Shown here piece by piece: positions 1 through 5,140 of a stretch of 5,154 nt of DNA. Every line of letters starts with the position of its first letter. Within the stretch, counting starts at the first letter, position 1. The stretch is taken from the NCBI GenBank assembly GCA_034090805.1, contig JAXDRV010000112.1:1-5154 (forward strand). Reading direction: 5' to 3'. Both the position numbers and the translations under genes were made by a program. The DNA comes from Ornithomonoglobus_A sp034090805. GTDB lineage: Bacteria > Bacillota > Clostridia > UBA1381. The notes under the pieces were generated by a model. The model ran no database searches, was not told the origin of the DNA, and saw only the letters and a list, made by a program, of their open reading frames with translations.

Positions 1-2
1 TC

Positions 3-25
3 GTGTAAAATCAGAGATTTTACAC
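3..25. repeat. Hairpin H1: perfect 10-bp inverted repeat
   Basis: Arms 3-12 (GTGTAAAATC) and 16-25 (GATTTTACAC) are exactly complementary around a 3-nt AGA loop. No T tract follows on either strand, so it does not look like a standard intrinsic terminator. It is the first of four stem-loops within 181 bp. Confidence 0.8.
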
Positions 26-46
26 AGTTCGCATTGATAAAGTCTG

Positions 47-84
47 CCCAAATAAATATTTTGAGAGCAAAATATTTATTTGGG
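47..84. repeat. Hairpin H2: perfect 17-bp inverted repeat
   Basis: Arms 47-63 and 68-84 are perfectly complementary for 17 bp (CCCAAATAAATATTTTG on the left) around the 4-nt loop AGAG. The stem is very A/T-rich with a CCC/GGG clamp at its base. No T run follows directly on either strand. Its last base, G84, is also the first base of the next hairpin. Confidence 0.85.
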
Positions 85-124
85 GTGCAAGGAGTTTTTC
101 ATATTTATGAAAAAACCTTGCACC
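84..124. repeat. Hairpin H3: compound 9+8-bp inverted repeat
   Basis: Outer arms GGTGCAAGG (84-92) and CCTTGCACC (116-124) pair perfectly. Inside them a second stem, TTTTTCAT (95-102) with ATGAAAAA (107-114), closes an ATTT loop. The two stems are separated by a small internal bulge (93-94 against 115). The element shares G84 with H2 and C124 with H4, so the three stems can stack with no spacer. Confidence 0.8.
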
Positions 125-181
125 TGAACAATTATGAAACGCTTTTAAGCCGCTATGCGGCTGCGTTTCATAATTGTTCAG
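124..181. repeat. Hairpin H4: 19-bp inverted repeat with nested 6-bp stem
   Basis: Arms 124-142 and 163-181 are perfectly complementary for 19 bp (left arm CTGAACAATTATGAAACGC). The interior holds a second stem, AGCCGC (148-153) with GCGGCT (157-162), around a TAT loop, plus an unpaired TTTTA bulge (143-147). It begins 33 nt past the stop codon of the antiporter gene on the minus strand. It could therefore define or protect the operon's 3' end, but the nearest U6 on that strand comes only after a further 8 or so nt inside H3, so a classical terminator is uncertain. Confidence 0.85.
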
Positions 182-214
182 CAGTCATTATATAAATTTT
201 TATTATCGCTGTTC

Positions 215-1171
215 TTATCTCAAAAGCAAAAATGCCGTATATGCCGCATACATAAAAATCATGGCGATACCCGCCGGGCGGTTGATTTTCTTCAGTGCAA
301 GAGAAAGGATATATGCAGCAAGCATTATTCCGATAAGTATAAAAGCGTCAAATATGACAAATTTATCGTTCGGTACGATATTACCGACTGTGGAAGAAGC
401 TCCGAGTATAAACAAAATATTAAATATATTCGAGCCGATAACGTTTCCTACGGCAATGTCGTTCTGATGCTTTTTTGCGGCGACCATGGAGGTCACGAGT
501 TCGGGAAGGCTTGTGCCGATTGCAACGACCGTAAGACCGATAACCGTTTCGCTCATGCCGAACATATGAGCCATGCGTACCGCACCGTTGACGGTAAGCT
601 GACCTCCGGCGATTACTCCGGCAATGCCCAGGATTATAAGTAAAATGCACTTCCACATCGGTGCGGAGGCGTTGCCGATTTCTTCCTGTAACGTAACGGC
701 ATCCTTTTTGCCGGACAGAACAGAGCCGGTCATAAATATTATAAACGCCGCCAGCAAAATTATACCGTCCGTTCTTGTAAGTGACGGTGTACCGCTGTTA
801 AGCGTAAGCATCAATGCCGGCAGCAGTGCCGTTATACACAGGCAAAACGGCAAATCACGCCGCAATACGTTCTTTTTCACGGCAACGGGCGCAAACAGTG
901 CGCTTGCGCCGAGAACGACAAGCGTATTAAAGGTGTTTGAGCCGATAACATTGCCTATCGCAATTTCGTTACTGCCGGAGAGTGAGGCGGTTATGCTTAC
1001 AGCCGCCTCCGGCAAGCTTGTCCCAAAAGCAACAACGGTAAGACCGACTATGTATGCCGGGATTTTAAGCTTTTCCGAAAGACAGCACGCACCGTCAACA
1101 AAAATGTCCGCTCCTTTAACGAGCAGTATAAATCCTATAATTAAAAATATAAGCATCCAAAAAATCTGCAT
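215..1171 (-). CDS. CaCA-family cation:Ca2+ antiporter (YrbG-like)
   Basis: This is an inner-membrane exchanger of the Ca2+:cation antiporter superfamily, expected to extrude Ca2+ (or a related cation) in exchange for Na+ or another monovalent ion. The 318-residue protein is almost wholly hydrophobic, with about ten membrane segments and a polar loop near residues 153-172 separating two homologous halves. Both family alpha-repeats are visible: GTSLPE at 50-55 with GNVIGSN at 73-79, and GTSLPE at 219-224 with GNVIGSN at 242-248. The acidic cation-binding residues E55 and E224 are therefore intact, and the length matches the YrbG type. The start is ATG 1171. The preceding AAAGGAG lies 14 nt upstream, a rather long spacing. 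The gene is last in the five-gene minus-strand operon, 26 nt after the MGMT gene. Family assignment is firm, but the transported ions cannot be read from sequence. Confidence 0.93.
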   Translation of the reverse strand: MQIFWMLIFLIIGFILLVKGADIFVDGACCLSEKLKIPAYIVGLTVVAFGTSLPEAAVSITASLSGSNEIAIGNVIGSNTFNTLVVLGASALFAPVAVKKNVLRRDLPFCLCITALLPALMLTLNSGTPSLTRTDGIILLAAFIIFMTGSVLSGKKDAVTLQEEIGNASAPMWKCILLIILGIAGVIAGGQLTVNGAVRMAHMFGMSETVIGLTVVAIGTSLPELVTSMVAAKKHQNDIAVGNVIGSNIFNILFILGASSTVGNIVPNDKFVIFDAFILIGIMLAAYILSLALKKINRPAGIAMIFMYAAYTAFLLLR

Positions 1172-1185
1172 ATTTAAAACATTAA

Positions 1186-1192
1186 CTCCTTT
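1186..1192 (-). promoter_or_regulatory. Ribosome binding site of the antiporter gene (long spacing)
   Basis: AAAGGAG on the minus strand is a strong anti-16S match, but 14 nt separate it from ATG 1171. A nearer ATG at 1183-1181 runs into TAA after one codon (ATG TTT TAA), so 1171 remains the start. Confidence 0.6.
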
Positions 1193-1197
1193 GCTAT

Positions 1198-1518
1198 TTA
1201 TCCGATCCAGCCGTAAATATCCAAATTGATTTTTCCGTCATCGTCAAATTCTATTCCCTCGTCCTCAAGCAGCGAACGCTGAGCGTCTGCGCCGCCGAAG
1301 GCAAAGCCGCTGCACACCTCTCCGAAGCGGTTGACAACTCTGTGACACGGAATAACTCCGGGCATGGGATTTACGTGAAGTGCAAATCCAACCACACGAG
1401 CAAGCCGCACGTTACCGCAAAGGCGGGCGATTGTCCCGTAGGTCGCAACACGTCCCTTTGGAATTTTCATTACTTGTTCGTAAACTGCGTCAAAGGTGTT
1501 TTTTCTTGAACTATTCAT
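1198..1518 (-). CDS. MGMT-family alkylated-DNA repair protein (C-terminal domain only)
   Basis: This 106-residue protein consists only of the O6-alkylguanine-DNA alkyltransferase DNA-binding/active-site domain. A winged-helix region opens it (FDAVYEQVMKIPKGRVATYG, about 9-28). Then come RVVGFAL (41-47), with an Arg-finger-like arginine, and the active-site motif PCHRVV (57-62), with C58 as the expected alkyl acceptor. The C58 thiol argues for a true suicidal transferase rather than an alkyltransferase-like (ATL) protein, in which that Cys is replaced. The N-terminal domain of Ada/Ogt-type enzymes is absent, which is normal for this short subfamily. ATG 1518 was chosen because AAGGA (1531-1527) sits 8 nt upstream; an in-frame TTG at 1536 lacks this support. 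The start overlaps the last 8 nt of the ATP-grasp gene (ATGAATAG), implying translational coupling. The substrate range is unknown. Confidence 0.9.
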   Translation of the reverse strand: MNSSRKNTFDAVYEQVMKIPKGRVATYGTIARLCGNVRLARVVGFALHVNPMPGVIPCHRVVNRFGEVCSGFAFGGADAQRSLLEDEGIEFDDDGKINLDIYGWIG

Positions 1519-2845
1519 TTTCTTTTTCCTTAACAATAACGGTCGGCAGTGACATTTCGCTGTACTGGGTTGAAATTATGCTGTTTCGTGCGATTCGTGA
1601 ATATACTCCGCTGAGCTTTCCGCCGTAGACGAATAACCCCGTGATGTTGCTGTAATCACGGTATTTTGCGTCACTGTCATGGAGAAGGTCGATATTTGTG
1701 CATTTATAAGGCTCGCAGTATTCCTGTAAAAGATACTTGCCGCCTATAGCTGCCTTTACTTCCTTTCGCCATTTTTTGCCGTCCTCGATGCCTGCGTATA
1801 CACCTCTTGAGGCATAGGAGTCCTCCGGTTTTATAACCCATTTTTCACGTTCCTCAAGTACTCTGCGTCTGCGGACGTTTTCTTCTGTCAGCTCCTCGGT
1901 AAAGGGTATATGCTCCATAACAAAACATCTTTCGTCCTCGGTCAGGAATGAAAGAGTGTCCGGGCTGCGCAGAATTTCAAATACACGCTTGTTGTGAATT
2001 ACCTGCGTTCTGAAATCGCCGATAAGTATAACGGCATTGTCCTTGACAGCGGAAATAAAATCACTTACCTCGTCGTATGCCTCCATAATATCGCAGGTAA
2101 CGGCACGACGGTAAATTGCGTGTATCTTTTTGCCGCTTTCCGAATAAAGAACGCCGTTTTCGTAGCGCAGCTTTGTTATTTCGCATATTTCACAGGTACA
2201 GCCGGCTTTTGAAAAGGCTTTTTTAAACACCTCAAATTCGTTGTTCTTCTCTCCGTGCAGGAAATCAACAATCGCAACGTGCGGCTTTTTCACTGCATTT
2301 TCGGTTGTGCGGTAAATGCCGAGAAACGTTTCCGCCCACGAATCGAACAGCTCGCTTGTGCGTACGTTAAAACGTTCGCTGAAGCGTTTGAAGGCTGCGG
2401 TTCGTGAGATGACTGCGTTAAGCTCCTTGTCCTCGTTCATTGCGCTTGCGCCGTCTGCGTTAAATTCGCAGAATTTGAAGGAGTAGTCGTCCTCGTTGAA
2501 GAATATATCTATTCTTGCTATAGGGAGCGAGCAGTCATATGCTCTCGGTCTTAAAATAAGCTCCTCAAGACGCTTGTCAAAGCCGAAAAGCTTTCTGTAT
2601 TTCTCATTTTCCTCATATCTGCGTATGACCTTGTCCAGTATACCGTACATTGTGTCGGATATATATCTGAAATAGTTCACATCATCTTCCGTAAAAATTT
2701 TCGGCATATATAGCGTGTATACGAGTATACCGTGGCTGTATGCCGTTGACTTGACCATGCGCTCCTGAGCCTTTTTGCCCTCCTTGCGGTGAAGCTTCAT
2801 GTCCGAGTCGATTATTACTTTATAATAAGCATTTTGTTCAAGCAT
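1511..2845 (-). CDS. Glutathionylspermidine-synthase-like ATP-grasp ligase
   Basis: This is a predicted ATP-dependent carboxylate-amine ligase of 444 residues. Its layout resembles the circularly permuted ATP-grasp/glutathionylspermidine synthase group. A metal/substrate-binding core carries RIDIFF (111-116) and FCEFNADGASAM (125-136; compare the EFNAD core of the family). A nucleotide-binding stretch WVIKPEDSYASRGVYAG (336-352) follows, then LLQEY (372-376) and a closing strand TGLFVYGGKLSGVYSRI (402-418). There is no amidase domain such as E. coli Gsp carries, and it does not resemble GshB. The start is ATG 2845, with AAGGAAG 10 nt upstream; a longer version from TTG 2875 would overlap the preceding gene and lacks a ribosome site. 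It follows the glutamate-cysteine ligase by 16 nt, so gamma-Glu-Cys is a plausible substrate. The second substrate (amine or amino acid) is not known, and peptide modification unrelated to thiols is possible. Confidence 0.85.
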   Translation of the reverse strand: MLEQNAYYKVIIDSDMKLHRKEGKKAQERMVKSTAYSHGILVYTLYMPKIFTEDDVNYFRYISDTMYGILDKVIRRYEENEKYRKLFGFDKRLEELILRPRAYDCSLPIARIDIFFNEDDYSFKFCEFNADGASAMNEDKELNAVISRTAAFKRFSERFNVRTSELFDSWAETFLGIYRTTENAVKKPHVAIVDFLHGEKNNEFEVFKKAFSKAGCTCEICEITKLRYENGVLYSESGKKIHAIYRRAVTCDIMEAYDEVSDFISAVKDNAVILIGDFRTQVIHNKRVFEILRSPDTLSFLTEDERCFVMEHIPFTEELTEENVRRRRVLEEREKWVIKPEDSYASRGVYAGIEDGKKWRKEVKAAIGGKYLLQEYCEPYKCTNIDLLHDSDAKYRDYSNITGLFVYGGKLSGVYSRIARNSIISTQYSEMSLPTVIVKEKENE

Positions 2846-2855
2846 TTTGAGTACA

Positions 2856-2862
2856 CTTCCTT
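2856..2862 (-). promoter_or_regulatory. Ribosome binding site that decides the ATP-grasp start
   Basis: AAGGAAG on the minus strand ends 10 nt before ATG 2845. It overlaps the TGA stop of the upstream ligase gene (2864-2862), so ribosomes ending there could reload. This favours ATG 2845 over the in-frame TTG at 2875. Confidence 0.6.
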
Positions 2863-4076
2863 CATATAATATCAAGCACTTCTTTTGGTGTTTGTTTGCT
2901 GAAAATAAGCTCTTTTATTTCGGACAGATAGCATCTGTCGCGTGAGCTTAGCGATGTAAGCGCCGACATAAACAAAAATTCATAAATATCCGACGCACGC
3001 TTGTTGTATACGCAGGCATTAAATCCATGCGCAATAAGCTCCTCCTTAGCATACATAACATCACTGTCAGTTATCTCGTCAACATTAAGATAACGGTAGA
3101 CAGTGTCAAGCGAATTGAATATCCCCTTTACAAATGCCGCATAGGAAAGCGCATAATTAATCGGCATGCTGTCCGCGGGACGTATTTCAATATATTGCTT
3201 AAGCCGCACATCGGGAAAAACCATTGAAAGTGCGTGTTCAATCTCTGACTCTGTCATTTCGTGATCATCGTAAATTTCCTTGAGCCTTTTTGAAACCGTG
3301 TATACGGAAGCGCCGTCACGCTCAATAAAAATCGGCGGAACGTTCATTATATATTCAGCATATTTTTTGAATGAGAAGTACGCATCGGTCCCGCCGGGAA
3401 CGATTCCGCATCTGGCATTGTCGACCGAATTCCATATTGTTGTGCGTATCATGCGTCCGTTGTACGGCTTGCCCTCAAATATCGGAGAATTGTCGGTAAT
3501 AAGCGCAAGCAACGGCACGAGGATATTCGCAAGACGGAATTTTTTTATGCAGTCTACCTCGTCCGTGAAATCTATGGATACCTGCGTTGAAGCGGTACCC
3601 CGCATCATATTTCGTCCGTAAATGCCTGTATCGGCAAAATACCTGTCCATAAGCTCGTAGCGGCGCTTGGGGATTAAATCAAGCTCGTCAACCTTGTCGG
3701 AAGGCTGATACCCTATACAGAGAAGCCTGTATCCGTATTTGTCAAGAACGGGATTGATCATTTCGAGAAATTCGTTATAGCATGACTCAATCTCATCGAT
3801 ATACTCGCACGGCTCAATGCTTATCTCAAGCTGTGCCGCAGGCTCAAGCGTCAGATGCCAACGACCGTTTGAAAGACCTATAAGCTGCCCCTCCGAATAG
3901 GATCTGTTATCAAAAGCCTCCGAAAGCTCGGTCAAAATTTTGCCGACTCCGCATTCGCCGTAATAGCTTACACTGCTGTTGTTTTTATCAACTATAAAAT
4001 GTTCTATCTCTATGCCGATATTTTCGGCGGACTTTGCGCCCGAACGTATATATGCAGCTATTTTTTCAGTATTCAT
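2862..4076 (-). CDS. gshA: Glutamate-cysteine ligase, GCS2 (plant/proteobacterial) type
   Basis: This enzyme is expected to join L-glutamate and L-cysteine with ATP to give gamma-glutamylcysteine, in the cytoplasm. The 404-residue protein has the landmarks of the plant-like class: IGIEIEHF (20-27; the acidic E23/E25 pair is typical of metal binding), LEPAAQLEISIEP (78-90 region), RGTASTQVSIDF (159-170), NSPIFEGKP (196-204) followed by RTTIW (211-215), and RLKQYIEIRPAD (291-302), which parallels the RLKKYLEMRGAD signature. It is close to full length, with no break. ATG 4076 begins 2 nt after the TGA of the ABM gene. A TTG at 4082 overlapping that stop is possible but less likely. No good Shine-Dalgarno lies close by, so translation is probably coupled to the upstream gene. 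No gshB or fused GshF domain is present. A gamma-glutamyl ligase using an amine other than cysteine cannot be excluded. Confidence 0.9.
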   Translation of the reverse strand: MNTEKIAAYIRSGAKSAENIGIEIEHFIVDKNNSSVSYYGECGVGKILTELSEAFDNRSYSEGQLIGLSNGRWHLTLEPAAQLEISIEPCEYIDEIESCYNEFLEMINPVLDKYGYRLLCIGYQPSDKVDELDLIPKRRYELMDRYFADTGIYGRNMMRGTASTQVSIDFTDEVDCIKKFRLANILVPLLALITDNSPIFEGKPYNGRMIRTTIWNSVDNARCGIVPGGTDAYFSFKKYAEYIMNVPPIFIERDGASVYTVSKRLKEIYDDHEMTESEIEHALSMVFPDVRLKQYIEIRPADSMPINYALSYAAFVKGIFNSLDTVYRYLNVDEITDSDVMYAKEELIAHGFNACVYNKRASDIYEFLFMSALTSLSSRDRCYLSEIKELIFSKQTPKEVLDII

Positions 4077-4078
4077 AA

Positions 4079-4378
4079 TCAATAAAAAATAGAAGGCACC
4101 TTCGCAAGCCGTTCTATTTGAACATCTCCTCTCGTAAGCGGTTTTATTGAGTCAAGAAATTTCACGAAATGCTTTGCGCTGTTGTGCTGTTCTATTGCGG
4201 CATCGTTTAACCATTCCTCAATAAATGTAAAGCTGCCGGATGAGGTTTCCGATTTCAATATTTTATAGAATAGATTCCCGCGTTCCTTGCGGGTTTCCCT
4301 CGTGACATCGACGGCGCATTTTATAAATTCCTCCGTCTTGTCCGGCAAAACATCAAATTTTGCAATGATTGTTATCAT
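4079..4378 (-). CDS. ABM-domain (YgiN-like) putative quinol monooxygenase
   Basis: This small protein of 99 residues has the dimeric ferredoxin-like antibiotic biosynthesis monooxygenase fold. It shows the family pattern: a first strand MITIIAKFDVLP (1-12), a helix to about residue 33, a strand around 36-42, FTFIEEW (50-56), then H65 followed by HFVKF (70-74), and a last strand near 84-91. Relatives are cofactor-free quinol monooxygenases or short catabolic enzymes, and many are uncharacterised, so the substrate is unknown. The start ATG 4378 has AAAGGGAG ending 5 nt upstream. It is the promoter-proximal gene of the operon, and its TGA (4081-4079) is followed after 2 nt by the ATG of the glutamate-cysteine ligase. 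The link to thiol metabolism or oxidative stress is inferred from position only. Confidence 0.88.
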   Translation of the reverse strand: MITIIAKFDVLPDKTEEFIKCAVDVTRETRKERGNLFYKILKSETSSGSFTFIEEWLNDAAIEQHNSAKHFVKFLDSIKPLTRGDVQIERLAKVPSIFY

Positions 4379-4428
4379 ATACTCTCCCTTTCTTTCTTAT
4401 TATATTATCTTAAATATACAACATAACT

Positions 4429-4457
4429 ATTATAGCATATTTTAAATCTCTTGGCAA
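4429..4457 (-). promoter_or_regulatory. Sigma-A promoter of the five-gene operon (extended -10)
   Basis: On the minus strand, -35 TTGCCA (4457-4452), a 17-bp spacer, then -10 TATAAT (4434-4429) preceded by TGC, which is an extended -10. Transcription should start near 4422, giving a leader of about 43 nt before ATG 4378. It is the best-scoring promoter by eye upstream of the operon. Confidence 0.8.
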
Positions 4458-4522
4458 GTGTTATGTTTACAATATAATAATTAATTTGAAAGGATAATAG
4501 ATCAGATGAAATAAATAATAAG

Positions 4523-4606
4523 AAAAAACATACGGAGGGGATGCTGCAGTTTTTGACGCAGCATCCCTTTAGGGTACCGACCGGCGATTCTCTTAACCGG
4601 CCGACA
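4523..4606 (-). ncRNA. Candidate small RNA or structured operon leader
   Basis: Downstream of the promoter at 4640-4612, a minus-strand transcript starting near 4605-4608 would fold into two stems. The first pairs 4606-4597 with 4584-4575 over 10 bp, of which three are G-U wobbles on this strand only (they would be A-C mismatches in a plus-strand RNA). The second is a perfect 10-bp stem (4567-4558 with 4547-4538), followed after 9 nt by U6 (4528-4523). If transcription stops there it is an RNA of about 80 nt. If not, it is a leader of about 227 nt running to the ABM gene. I cannot match it to a known RNA family. Confidence 0.45.
4538..4567. terminator. Terminator-like 10-bp hairpin
   Basis: GGGATGCTGC (4538-4547) and GCAGCATCCC (4558-4567) are perfectly complementary around a 10-nt loop. 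On the minus strand a U6 run (4528-4523) follows 9 nt later; on the plus strand only UUU follows. Spacing to the U run is longer than usual for an intrinsic terminator. It may be an attenuator between the distal promoter and the ABM gene, or the end of a small RNA. Confidence 0.5.
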
Positions 4607-4611
4607 ATGGT

Positions 4612-4640
4612 ATTATACAATTTACTTTTAAAAATATCAA
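4612..4640 (-). promoter_or_regulatory. Distal minus-strand promoter
   Basis: On the minus strand, -35 TTGATA (4640-4635), an A/T-rich 17-bp spacer, and a perfect -10 TATAAT (4617-4612). A start near 4605-4608 would place the first hairpin at the very 5' end of the transcript. No gene lies between it and the operon promoter, so it drives either a small RNA or an alternative long leader. Confidence 0.65.
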
Positions 4641-4670
4641 GTGTTTTTGATGAATACCGTCATATTGTTT

Positions 4671-4690
4671 TTCAAAAATATATTTTTGAA
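4671..4690. repeat. Perfect 20-bp A/T palindrome
   Basis: TTCAAAAATA followed directly by TATTTTTGAA gives a gapless self-complementary site. Gapless symmetry suits a dimeric DNA-binding protein better than an RNA hairpin. It lies about 30 bp upstream of the distal minus-strand promoter, where an activator could bind. The binding role is inference. Confidence 0.6.
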
Positions 4691-4703
4691 CAAAAACATT
4701 GAA

Positions 4704-4793
4704 TTTTGTGACGCTGAAAATGGCATAAAAAGGCGATTTTTTGCATAAAACGTCACAAAAAGGCCATTTTTCCTAAGGAGGGTGTGACGTTTT
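4704..4793. repeat. Three-armed GTGACG/CGTCAC inverted repeat
   Basis: Arm A TTTTGTGACG (4704-4713) is complementary to arm B CGTCACAAAA (4751-4760). Arm B, extended as AAAACGTCACA (4747-4757), is also perfectly complementary for 11 bp to arm C TGTGACGTTTT (4783-4793). The B arm therefore can form A-B or B-C but not both. The same hexamer in three places could alternatively be a set of operator half-sites. Confidence 0.6.
4723..4771. repeat. Imperfect direct repeat with 10-nt insertion
   Basis: Copy 1 is GCATAAAA followed by AGGCGATTTTTT (4723-4742). Copy 2 is GCATAAAA, then CGTCACAAAA, then AGGCCATTTTT (4743-4771). The 10 nt unique to copy 2 is exactly arm B of the inverted repeat described for this region. 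Confidence 0.5.
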
Positions 4794-4918
4794 GTATATA
4801 ATGCACAAGAAAAATTGAGTAAATGTAAATCATATACAATGCGAAACAGAGTAAACGGTGTCGTAAAATACAACCTGCACAAAGGTAACAAAAGTGGCAA
4901 AAAATTTGCAAAAAAGTG

Positions 4919-4947
4919 TTGACAAAGGGAGAAGTGTGTGGTATACT
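4919..4947 (+). promoter_or_regulatory. rRNA operon promoter P1
   Basis: Consensus -35 TTGACA (4919-4924), 17-bp spacer, TGG-extended -10 TATACT (4942-4947). Upstream A-tracts at 4880-4916 resemble an UP element. Start expected near 4954. It matches P2 closely in both elements and in the bases following the -10, so the two look like a duplicated unit 105 bp apart. Confidence 0.88.
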
Positions 4948-4951
4948 AAAC

Positions 4952-4976
4952 AAGCTGTTTCGGTGAGAGGCAGTTT
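4952..4976 (+). other. Stem-loop at the 5' end of the P1 transcript
   Basis: AAGCTGTTTC (4952-4961) pairs with GAGGCAGTTT (4967-4976) around GGTGA, using three G-U wobbles that work only in the plus-strand RNA. P2 has the matching position filled by CTGTC/GACAG (5060-5064 with 5070-5074). Each C-G base pair begins 8 nt after its -10 hexamer. Confidence 0.5.
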
Positions 4977-5023
4977 GGAGAAAGCTTTGAAAAAAGTTTT
5001 TTAAAAAAAATTAAAAAAAGGTA

Positions 5024-5052
5024 TTGACAAACATAAAAGTTTGTGGTATACT
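5024..5052 (+). promoter_or_regulatory. rRNA operon promoter P2
   Basis: Consensus -35 TTGACA (5024-5029), 17-bp spacer, TGG-extended -10 TATACT (5047-5052). Long A/T tracts immediately upstream (4990-5020) are a likely UP element. Start is expected near 5058-5059, about 83 nt before mature 16S rRNA. Confidence 0.9.
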
Positions 5053-5078
5053 GAATAAGCTGTCATTGAGACAGAGAT

Positions 5079-5093
5079 TGTACATTGAAAAAC
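5079..5093 (+). promoter_or_regulatory. boxA-like antitermination element in the rRNA leader
   Basis: TGTACATTGAAAAAC resembles the TGTxCxTTGAAAA-type sequence found in rRNA leaders of Gram-positive bacteria, where NusB/NusE bind the nascent RNA to prevent Rho termination. It lies after P2 and before 16S, as expected. The match is by pattern only. Confidence 0.55.
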
Positions 5094-5140
5094 AAATAGT
5101 GCGAGATTCTTGTCAAAAGAACATCTAATAAATAGATATT

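Larger units (their letters stand above)
4458..4918. other. Gene-free divergent intergenic region with structured DNA
   Basis: This 461-bp stretch separates the leftward operon from the rightward rRNA promoters. I see no convincing coding sequence: the open frames through it are short, low-complexity and rich in Phe/Leu/Lys, and lack ribosome sites. It holds a minus-strand promoter with two hairpins, a 20-bp palindrome, a three-armed GTGACG repeat with a flanking direct repeat, and A-tracts just before the rRNA promoter P1 that may serve as an UP element. Confidence 0.7.

Noticed and set aside
3..181. CRISPR array
   Set aside because: The four stem-loops differ in sequence and there are no repeat units separated by equal spacers.
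155..1229. Long plus-strand open frames (155-643 and 624-1229)
   Set aside because: They lie antisense to the antiporter gene, whose membrane and alpha-repeat motifs are clear on the minus strand.
1198..1518. Alkyltransferase-like (ATL) protein without activity
   Set aside because: The motif reads PCHR with the acceptor cysteine present, whereas ATLs replace it.
1511..2875. Longer ATP-grasp protein beginning at TTG 2875
   Set aside because: It would overlap the GCL end and lacks a ribosome site, whereas ATG 2845 has AAGGAAG at good spacing.
4405..4620. 71-codon open frame on the minus strand
   Set aside because: It runs through the two hairpins and the operon promoter and lacks a Shine-Dalgarno; better explained as noncoding leader.
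4775..4802. AAGGAGG followed by ATG 4801, and TATAAT at 4797-4802 on the plus strand
   Set aside because: The reading frame from 4801 ends after five codons with poor spacing, the nearer GTG is followed by a stop, and no -35 lies 17 bp before the TATAAT.
4637..4900. 87-codon open frame on the minus strand
   Set aside because: Low-complexity Phe/Leu/Lys-rich translation, no ribosome site, overlaps the direct and inverted repeats; no family resemblance.
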